In this document: positions 47,284 to 64,000 of the stretch, one piece after another
Position numbering within the stretch: position 1 is the first letter of the stretch
How the letters are laid out: each line of letters starts with the position of its first letter
Assembly: GCF_026213295.1 (NCBI RefSeq)
Contig: NC_079413.1
Coordinates: forward strand, 22,765,884 to 22,829,883
DNA length: 64,000 nt
Source: Gadus chalcogrammus
Lineage: Eukaryota; Chordata; Actinopteri; Gadiformes; Gadidae
Reading direction: 5' to 3'
Position numbers and translations under genes: made by a program
Notes under the pieces: model-generated
The model's database searches: none
What the model was told of the DNA's origin: nothing
What the model saw: the letters and a program-made list of their open reading frames with translations, nothing else

Positions 47284-48590
47284 CTACAGCCGACACAGAG
47301 AGGCTGAGGACCCCCCCCTCCAGACCCCCACCCAGACCCCCGGGAGGAGGTCCTCCTGGGTGAAGGAGGACCAGAAGGTGTGGAGGTGTGTCAGTGTGTC
47401 TGAGGACCCTCCTCCACCTGGGGACACTCTGTAGAAGGACAGAGAGCCAGCAGGCCGGTCCAGATACACTCCTACTCTGGTGGAGCCAGCGGGGGGGAGG
47501 GGGAGGGCTGTCACTGTACCGTTGTACCGGGCAGCGTAAAGATCATCATAACAAACAAGACTCCAGGACTTGTTGTTCACTCCAAGCCAGCTGTCATCAC
47601 CCGCTCCTCTCCTTGTGATTCCTCTGTATGTCACTCCTATACCAACCCATCCTTCCCTCTCTACCTCCCAGTAACAGCGGCCAGTCAGAGCCTCTCTACC
47701 CAACACCTGGGGCAGGGAGTCAAATCTGTCTGGGTGATCCGGATACGACTGGTCCTCTTCAACCCGCGTCACCTTCCTGTTGTCCTCAGACAGAGAGAGG
47801 TATCTGTGGGCCGTGTTGGGGTCCAGTGTGAGGTCACAGGCATCTGAGGGAGAACCAGACATGATGAGCTGCTGAACCGCTCTTCATCCTCATCATCATC
47901 ATCACTAGTACTGTTCTCCTGCGCTATATGTACATATACATAGATATGAACACATACATACATGTACATATACATAGATACACACAGCTCAACAATAACG
48001 TTATGAAGACATCAACAACAATATTATGAATACATCAACAACAATGTTATGAAAACAATCAGAATCAGAATCAGAAAGGATTTAATTTCCAAGAAGGGTT
48101 TTACACCAACCAGGAATTTGGCTTGGTGAATAAGGTGCATACATTAAGACAATAACAATGAACAATGAACAAACAGTGATATATACATAACACAGTATAA
48201 ACAAGCAGGGACATAAGTGATCAATTAAAAATAGGATGAATACATCAACAAAGGTCTCTCCTTGGATCCAGGACTTACCAAAGACAAGCACCTCAGCGCT
48301 GTGATTGGCCGTGCCAGCGCTGTTGCTCGCCATGCAGCAGACCGTGTTCACGCCGTACCTCCCACCTCTGACGAAGAGGAAGCCCCTCTCCACCCAGGCC
48401 TCTGATTGGTCGTCTGTGCCGTCCCTCTCCAGGGGCCTGCCGTTGTGGAGCCACTCTACTGTGGGCTCCGGCGTGCCGCCGGCGTGGCAGGTGTAGCGGG
48501 CCGTTTGGCCCACGGGCAACACGTGGGTAGAGGAGTGGAACTCTGTGATGCTGGGGGCCTCCTCCTCCTCCTCCGTGAGCATCACTGAAC
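47284..48590 (-). CDS. Ig I-set plus PRY-SPRY (B30.2) protein, copy B, open
   Basis: Exon 48590-48279 encodes the I-set Ig domain, identical in plan to A. Exon 47843-47284 encodes a complete PRY-SPRY: DACDLTLDPNTAHRYLSL, then LTGRCYWEVE, GIGVTYRGI, NNKSWSLVCYDD, VGVYLDRPAGSLSFY and a normal SPRY ending SASLCRL before the stop. The Ig-to-SPRY junction is in phase 1. B30.2 domains act as ligand-recognition modules in fish TRIM, butyrophilin and NLRC3-like proteins. I-set domains are common in cytosolic muscle proteins as well as in surface receptors. No start codon, signal peptide, RING or NACHT exon is visible nearby, so this is a partial gene model. A local ATG (47862) just ahead of the SPRY exon could start a SPRY-only product. 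Confidence 0.8.
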
Positions 48591-49057
48591 CTGAAGAAAC
48601 CAGGAGGAGAGGAGTGAACGTCTACAACACGGATCTAGAGATGCAGCGTCAGACACTCCCTTCACTCTCTCCTGACACCCGTCCACTAGAGGGCGACCAG
48701 GGGATTCACACCCAGTATTCTGGCCTGCCTTTTCATACATGATTGAGTATCACAGCAGTGTCAACAAAGATTACCCAGGGAGGGGAAGTCACTCCACGAA
48801 GAGATTAACGAGTCGGGGGCGGAGCTTGTGGAGGAGAACGCAAAACCGTTCAGCAGCTCCAATAGAAACTAGTGCAAGTGAACCCAGAAAGGGTTGACCC
48901 TTGTGACCTGACCTCAGTAGACCACAATAGAAACCTGACCTCAGTAGACCTAAGCACATCCAACAACCTTTCAACTCTTAAAGAGTGTATTTACTGTATC
49001 TACGGCACAGAGAACAGAAAGGAGGATCCGTTCTCCACTCATGAACACAAACAAAGT

Positions 49058-55544
<6,487 letters not shown>

Positions 55545-55638
55545 GGTTCCTCCCTGACAGCTTCAGATACGTCTGCTCTCAGGAGTCGGCTCTGATATAT
55601 CAGCTGGAAAAAACACGTTGCATGTTTTAATTCTGAGC

Positions 55639-57405
55639 AGCCTGCAATCTGATATCATCAGTGTCAGGAAGTGACAGTGGTGACACTCGTATCAGAGTGA
55701 AGACACTCTTATCAGATGTCTTCAGTTGACACACAGACTCACGGACGCATGCAAACACACACAATATTATTTTTCATTGAATATAAAGACACAACGTACA
55801 TAGGTATCAGAGACGTGTAGTGAGGCCCGTGGCTGGTGAGGCACTGACCTCTTCAGAGTCAGATTTACAAATATATGAACCCAATTGTTATGTAGTAGAA
55901 AAGGCGATTTCTCGTAGCACAGCCACAAAGCCAGTCTTTTCGGCGGTACCACTCTGTTTGAAAGTGAGTGAGAATCATTAGAGACTCCCTCCACCCAGCT
56001 CACCCTCTACTCAATAACTAACATTGTAAATACAGACTCAGACACAGTAGAGAGGACGGTGTCATCACACACACAACAAGATTCTTCAATAGCTTCTTCC
56101 CTGCAACAGTGCGACTGATGGCATTAACAGAGAACAACTGAAAAATACAATGTGCAATATTGTGTTTTGCTTATTTATTTTATTTATTTATTTAAATATA
56201 TACTCACCACCCTACCCCCACTTCCTACGTGCAACAACGCTGCTACATGTGGTTGGTTATACAGTATGGTTGCACTGCTGAATTCAATTTAATTTAATAT
56301 GTATACACCTTTTTTAATTGTAATCACTATCTACTGTGGTGCTCTCTGAAATGCAATGCACAACATGCAATTTGTCCTTATCTCAATTTTTAAAACTTTT
56401 TATATTTTTTATTATTACTATTTATTGTGCTTCTCTCTCTCGCTCTCTCTCTTGCTCTCTCTCCATGGACCTTTTTTTTATACATTTTTTTGACAATTAG
56501 CAGCCAGGGGGTACAGTAATGGCAGACATAAAATACAGACACAAAAAATACAAAATGCAGCATTAAATTAAATAAAAAGATTATAAAGAGCACACGCACT
56601 AGGTGTTTTAATAGCTTTCCCATTTCTAGAACATAGATAGTGGATAGTGATTAAAATTAAAAAATATATACATATTAAATTAAATGGGGGTAGGAAGTGG
56701 GGGTAGGGTGGTGAGTATATATTTAAATAAAATACAATATTGCACATTGTATTTTTCAGATGTTCTCTGTTAATGCCTTCAGTCGCACTGTTGCAGGGAA
56801 GAAGCTATTGAAGAATCTTGTTGTGTGTGTGATGACACTGTCCGCTCTACTGTGTCTGAGTCTGTATTTACAATGTTAGTTATTGAGTAGAGGGTGAACT
56901 GGGTGGAGGGAGTCTAATGATTCTCACTGCCCTTTTCCGACAGCGCTGACTGTAAATAAAGTCCATGGAGGGAAGTGTGGTCCCAGTAATCCTCTCAGCT
57001 GTCTTTATGACCCTTTGGAGTGCCCTCCTCTGTGCCTGTGTAACGGGTTGCTTCAAACTACGGGACAGAAAGTAACGAGGTCTTTTCAAACCGAGTGGTA
57101 CCGCCGAAAAGACTGGCTGTGTGGCTGTGCTACGAGGAATCGCCTTTTCTACTACATAACAATTGGGTTCATATATTTGTAAATCGGACTCTGATAAAGT
57201 CAGTGCCTCACCAGCCACGGGCCTCACTACACGTCTCTGATACCTTACGACGGGCGTGTCTTTATATTTAATGAAAAATAATATTTTTTGTGTTTGCATG
57301 CGTCCGTGAGTCTGTGTGTCAACTGAAGACATCTGATAAGAGTGTATTCACTCTGATAAGAGTGTCAACTGTCACTTCCTGACACTGATGATATCAGATT
57401 GCAGG
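55639..57405. repeat. Large inverted repeat with LINE fragment (B)
   Basis: Arms at about 55639-56225 and 56692-57405, equivalent to 18980-20733 of A. The right arm carries the same minus-strand LINE C-terminal relic. Confidence 0.85.
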
Positions 57406-57603
57406 CTGAACACGTCGATTTGAGAATTATGCTCCTTGATTCATCTATGGCAATTAAGTATGTTTGTTACAAACTGGAAGAGTTGTTATCTAATAATAAT
57501 ATATTTTACATGATCATCACCTGGCTAACTGGGAAGGGGGATTGTCTCTATTATGCGGTTATGTTTTGCTTTTTTATTTAAATAAGGACATACATGATTT
57601 ATG

Positions 57604-59005
<1,402 letters not shown>

Positions 59006-59825
59006 CATTTATGTCCATTGTTTGCTTGATAAACCGTTGTGTTATCACGTTGACCCTTTCTGTTAATTTTCTTTTCAAAACCGAGCACATTCTAGACCGT
59101 AGTCTAGTAGAAGGAAACTACACCGCACTAAATAAGAAAAAAAACCACTTAAGTTTGGCAACATGGTGAGAAACCATTAAAGATAATCCAAAAAGCCAAA
59201 CTGTTTCAACAGCAGCCGTTATGTCATACCATTCGTCCTGGTGATAATGATTCTCTCTGTCAGTATACTCATTTTCGCTGTTCTGCTAAATTCATGCGTT
59301 CCAAACTGTCAATCAGTCAAACACGACCACAGTCTCTCCATTGATGAAAGGTTTAGTCACGATCAGGTGTGACTAACGAGAGAACGGAGCTCTCTGACCA
59401 GAGACCAGCCACTGATTGATTTAATTGATTTATAATATGAATTATGATATATTGTATTGGACTGTATCATAATACATGAGGCAAATAGCAGCCTATATTT
59501 TCCGTCAAATTGAATGCAGAGGCTGACATGAACGGACGAGGACATTGTCGTCATATTGTGAAAAGTAAAATCTGTTGGTAGAGACAAACCTACAGACAGC
59601 TGCTGGAAACCCTGACATGCCAAGGGATCGTCTTCAACCGTTTGAACGACGCAAGAGACACACAAAACGAGGCATCACTGAACCGCACATACCAACAAAC
59701 ACATCATACATGATTGGACCGTCAGTCGACCAAAGGTCTGGCCTGACCAATCGCATCCGAGGACACGCAGCTCATGTCTGGTGCGTTTCCGACAGCGGTG
59801 AGGCGCGGCGGCGGCGGGGGCTGAC

Positions 59826-60688
59826 CTTTCTGACGTAGGAGGCGGCGTCCTCCTCGTTGTACACCTCGGCGCTGATGGCCCCGCGGCGGCGGCGCCCCCG
59901 CACCACGGGGTTCATGGGGGGGAGACCTCCTCCGAGCGGGAGTCCGAGCGGGAGTCCGAGCGGGAGCCCGAGGCCTTCTGCTGCAGCAGCATCTGCATGC
60001 TCTCCTCCTGGTGGCGCGGGCCGAGGCCCAGAGGGGAGCGCTCGGTCAGTGGGCGCTTCCATTCCCTCACTCCTTGAGGACTTTTACTGCAGCATTCAAT
60101 CGTGAAACCTCGGGACTATTTAGACACATGTATGTTTTAAAGGTTACTGTAGATGGTCTGTATTTCTAAGCCATCTAAATCTGTTCCAATGGTCCCGAAA
60201 AAAAAGCTTCTAAATCAACATTTTACATGCGTAATATAATATCATTTTTGCCTGTTTCAATATCAGTTGCTAGTCAAATGGTTAATCCAGAAGGTTGGTG
60301 AGTCCACGAGGACACTAATATTAAGTTATCCCGCCAAATGATCAAAAACCAAAATCACAGCATACAACTGCAGCAAGTCCAATGTGAGAGCAGCACATCG
60401 GTCATTCAGACAACAGCATATAATATCCAATACGAAGGTAACCGACTTCAGAGCAGAGCAGAATGCACACGAGACTCCCAAGATGTCAGCTCATGATTGA
60501 CACCTCACCTTTTCCAGTCTGTCAAAGTACTCTTTGAGGAAAGCCATTGGCCGGTCTGGCCGCGAGGTGCACAGCTGGACGATGCAGTCCTTCAGCAGCT
60601 GCTGGATGTTGTGTTTCTGCACGTAGGCCTACTGCTCGCACTCTCTCATACTCCTCTCTTCATCGCTGCTCATGTTGCCTGATGTCAT
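59826..60688 (-). pseudogene. prkar1a: PKA type I regulatory subunit, first two exons, broken (B)
   Basis: Exon 60688-60509 carries a 6-bp insertion (GGCCTA) that creates an in-frame TAG at 60631-60629, right after MRECEQ. Exon 60007-59826 has a 12-bp expansion of an SRSD-coding repeat and has lost one C from the run before MNPVV (7 against 8 in A), which shifts the frame into a stop. The pseudosubstrate RRRRGAISA is still present in the DNA, and the following Glu is conserved. No cAMP-binding exons are found. The intron lacks the LINE seen in A. Confidence 0.9.
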
Positions 60689-60753
60689 TGTAGCCTTCAT
60701 GGCGAAGGAATGGAGACAGTGGATGTTAGGATAAAACATCGCATTTGAACATG

Positions 60754-61581
60754 GTTCAATTTGAGTTGTTTATTTTGGCATCTTCAACCAATATTGACTG
60801 TATTGAGTCCTTATACCCCACAGCACAGCCACAAAGCCAGTCTTTTCGGCGGTACCACTCTGTTTGAAAAGACCGCATTACTTTCTGTCCCGTAGTTTGA
60901 AGCAACCCGTTAAGCTCCGGCATTGGTTTTCCATCATTTATTATCTCCTTTTTGGATTGAAAGTCCAGTTTTGAGAAATGTCTGAGTTTGACTATTGAAT
61001 CATTATCTTCCATGTTTGAAGTGAGAAATGTTTTTTTAAATAAACAAACTGATGTGGTGCACTTGACTGCTTAAAAGAAGACAACTATGGAAGCATATAT
61101 GTAGCAAAATTCAAATGGCAATGCAATTGGCAATTCATTATGCAATTTTATAATGTAATTTGTAAATACGTTTTTCAAAGTGTATTTTAATATGCAAAGG
61201 GACAATGCAGCTTCAGATACGTCTGCTCTCAGGAGTCGGCTCTGCTATATCAGCTGGAAAAAACAATAAAAAAATCAATTAAATTTGCTAAAGTTATTAC
61301 AATAAAAATAGAATAACATATTCTTTGAGTTCCTTTATTCAAATTGAAAAGCTATAGCGTCCCCGTGATTGCAATCCACTTCGCCACGCTGCGTGTGTTG
61401 CGATATTCAAATGACATTTCAATCCGCAAAAGGCTTTGCAAAAGATTTGGCAAAACGTTTTCCAAAACGTAATCCAAACGTTTTCCAAAAAGTCAATTTG
61501 CAAAGTGGCAAACGTATCAGCCAATCAGTGTCCGGGCGTGAACTACGTCACTTGCTCGTAATTTCCTTGTTCACGTTCGTA
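60754..61581. other. Upstream of the PKA RI fragment (B)
   Basis: Empty LTR site at 60750-60753, then the same repeat remnants as A 25833-26671, including the third lectin exon 1' 5'-segment relic at about 61211-61266. No gene. Confidence 0.6.
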
Positions 61582-63172
61582 TGTGTCTTGTATTGAACAT
61601 GTACTGTTTTTGTATTGAACATGATTTGTTTGTTGTATTGTTTGGTTTCTTCAATTACACCTCTAGTCAAGCAAACCAATATTTTATTATAAACCTTATT
61701 ATTTTATTAGCTAAATGGCATATTCATAAATGTAAATACTCGAATCAGAAACCTTGTTGTGTTTGAGAATGAAACAAGGCAATGCATGGGGAATATTCTA
61801 TGTTCTAGAAATGGGAAAGCTATTAAAACACCTAGTGTGTGTGCTCTTTATAATATTTTTATTTAATTTAATGCTGCATTTTGTATTTTTGTGTCTGTAT
61901 TTTATGTCTGCCATTTCTGTACCCCCTGGCTGCTAATTGTCAATAAAATGTATTAAAAAAATAAATAGAAACAACGTTCGTATGTGTCAGGATCATAGTC
62001 ACCAATGGAGGAGATTATTGATACGCTCCGAAGTTTGTTTGGCCGATGATGTGGAGAACAATCGTGTTGAAGACACAGATGCAGTCGATAGAGTGCGTGT
62101 TCTGGGAGATAGGATAGACGACTTATCCTCACTGGTACGTTTTGAGGCCAGTGTGGTAAACCCAAAGATTTCCCAAGTGCTACAGGCACTGGGTGCGAGA
62201 CATAGTGTTATGGTACACGATGCTGAACCCAAGAGCAGACAGAGACGATGTTGAAGGGATAAAAAGGGGTTTATTGAACAAGGTGGGTAGCAGGTAGTGG
62301 ATGAGGGAGCCGGGGGAAGAGCGAGGTGGGCGAGCTGGAGTGAGTGATCCGGGTAACTGCAGGCAGAGGAACTAAAGTTAGATGTGGTCCAAAAACAACA
62401 AGAGAGACTAGAGTAAGAGAGCGAGGTAGCAAGTAACACTAGAGCCAGGCACGTATAGTTATCACGGTAGTGCGTAGTACGATCTGGCGCCGACAGCAGG
62501 GAATCCAGGGGTTTATGAAGGGGGTTGATTGGGGATGAAGACCAGGTGAGCATGATTGTAGATGAGGGCCAGGTGTGAGGTGAGACAGACAGGAGGAGGG
62601 CTGTTTCCCAATGTCAAGGAAGCATGCTCAACGGCCGTCCTTTTAAGGACGCTACGTCATAGAACGCCGACAAGCACTGTTCCAATGTTGAGGACACTCG
62701 AAAGCCGCGCCATTTTTGCGTCCTTTGGGTGTGTTCGAAACCACCTACTTGCTTACTGCTTACTACCTACTCAATACTTGGCTTACTTCTCGAATCCTTA
62801 AATAATGATTGAGTAATCCATTTTGAGTAATCGACGTTCGGAAGACCGTTCTTACTTAACCACCTCAGATGACGTGGATCAAATGACGTGTCAATAACCT
62901 ACCGGCCGGGCGCCGTTAATAAATATTATAAATAAATATATAAACGTCACATTTAACGTCACAGTACATCTTCAACCTAAGGATTTGCGGTGATATGTTA
63001 AAAACAATTATTAAACAATTATTAAAAGCACTGCTGCTGCGGCTCCCCGTTTAGCGCCATTGCTTCCATTGTTCTTTTGAATAGACCAGTGCATTCTGGG
63101 GCGGTTGAGTACGTCTAGAAAGCTAGCGATGCTTACTCAAAATCTTTCCGGAAGTAGAAGACATTCGGATAC
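61582..63172. other. Patch private to copy B
   Basis: It does not match the A sequence at 26672-27813. About 61785-61962 is the reverse complement of 19795-19960 and ends with AATAAA (dispersed element). About 62230-62590 is unrecognised and repeat-like. The left half of a TIR-bearing MITE begins at 62726. No gene was recognised. Confidence 0.65.
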
Positions 63173-63272
63173 TACTCGCTTACCTGAAACTCGCTTACTA
63201 CGTTCTGCTTACTCAATTTGACGTCATAGTTAGTAAGAGTAGTAAGCAAGTAGGTGGTTTCGAACACACCCA
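62726..63272. mobile_element. Complete TIR-bearing MITE (B)
   Basis: The terminal inverted repeats are TGGGTGTGTTCGAAACCACC at the left and its complement at the right, continuing into TACTTGCTTACT. About 547 bp, non-coding. In copy A only the right part survives (27814-27915). Confidence 0.8.
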
Positions 63273-63556
63273 TTGTGTTTGTAGTGGCAGGCCTACATGT
63301 ACTTTTTTAAATAACCATAACTTGCTCAATTTTCAATCGATTTACAAACGGTTTGGTTTATTACAAACGTTATTAACGTGGTTATGATATTGTACCTATT
63401 TTAGAACATTATTCTATTTTTCATTATTCTATCAAAAGTATGCAGTGTCATAACTACATCTCTGACGATTATAACAAACCAAACCGTTTGAAAATCGGTT
63501 GAAAATGGTTAAGTTATGGTTGTTTAAAAAGTACATGTACCACTACCAACACAATG
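63271..63556. mobile_element. Palindromic MITE (B)
   Basis: Same element as 27914-28193, with a 6-bp CAGGCC insertion near 63287. Confidence 0.8.
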
Positions 63557-64000
63557 TTATGGCTGAGCAGCTTACTGTGGTAAGATGGCCGCCAGTGGTG
63601 ACGTTCGACTCCATTGGCCACCAGCAGCGCGGACGAAGCATCTAGTTAATATATATATCTATGGGTGAGACTCCTTAGCTGTGTCCCTATTCCTCTACGA
63701 ATAGTCAAATCTCCTATCCTTTACTTAACCTTTGTGGAAAACGTCATCGGGTCAAGGAGAGATGAAAATGTGCTTCCTTTAAAACAGGAAAAGACAGCGC
63801 TGTTTAAAATGAATTCGACTCCACTTTTCCTAACCGACGTCATTGCGCGACGGGGAGTATTGCTGACCTCTAGCGTTTCTATGGTGGAACTACAGTTTTC
63901 CGAATTTGGTCTACAACAGGGGTTCTCAAAGTTTTGACAGCTGAGGGCCAATTTAGGAACCCAAAATTTGACTGAGGGCCGCCAAAAGGATAAAAAATGT
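63557..64000. other. Right end of the window
   Basis: Matches A 28194-28638 and includes the hAT-like end CAGGGGTTCTCAAAG at about 63916. No gene was recognised. Confidence 0.6.

Overview
The window is vertebrate, most likely teleost fish, nuclear DNA. The evidence is intron-split genes with GT-AG boundaries, fish-type B30.2 and C-type lectin domains, hAT, LINE, LTR and MITE relics, and a very high load of long dinucleotide microsatellites. That microsatellite load would suit a gadiform such as cod, but this is inference and no species-diagnostic marker was seen.

The dominant architecture is a large direct segmental duplication. Copy A (1 to at least 28638) and copy B (37650 to 64000) are collinear and nearly identical by eye, with a period of about 37.65 kb. 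Both run off a window edge (A at the left, B at the right), so the true unit ends are not visible. Between them lies about 9 kb (28639-37649) seen only once here.

Each copy carries the same cargo in the same order. (1) A five-exon Bax-like Bcl-2 family gene lies on the plus strand (A 1703-4542, B 39346-42261). (2) A zone of transposon relics and unrecognised sequence follows (BED/hAT relic, LINE tail). (3) On the minus strand there is an immunoglobulin I-set exon followed by a PRY-SPRY (B30.2) exon (A 10656-11926 frameshifted, B 47284-48590 intact). (4) Also on the minus strand is a type II membrane C-type lectin gene with two alternative first coding exons (A 12394-18885, B 49058-55544). One of its introns holds a remarkable minisatellite of composite CCAAT/CRE elements. 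(5) Next comes a kilobase-scale inverted repeat and a decayed hAT element. (6) Last, on the minus strand, are the first two coding exons of a PKA type I regulatory subunit (A 22915-24293 open, B 59826-60688 broken).

Comparing the copies gives a natural experiment. Copy A has at least three insertions with target-site duplications where copy B shows the empty site: a LINE at 5785, a LINE at 23306 and a solo LTR at 24363. They most simply postdate the duplication. Gene decay is reciprocal: the B30.2 exon is broken in A and open in B, while the PKA RI fragment is open in A and broken in B. The Bax-like and lectin genes are open in both. The spacer 28639-37649 has no recognisable protein gene. 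It holds a hAT element with a perfect 8-bp target duplication, an LTR-like segment, a diverged large inverted repeat, several minisatellites, and a TATA-led set of reiterated exon-like units each ending in a GTAAGT donor.

All exon structures were deduced by hand from splice sites, phase and protein-family logic; none has transcript support here.
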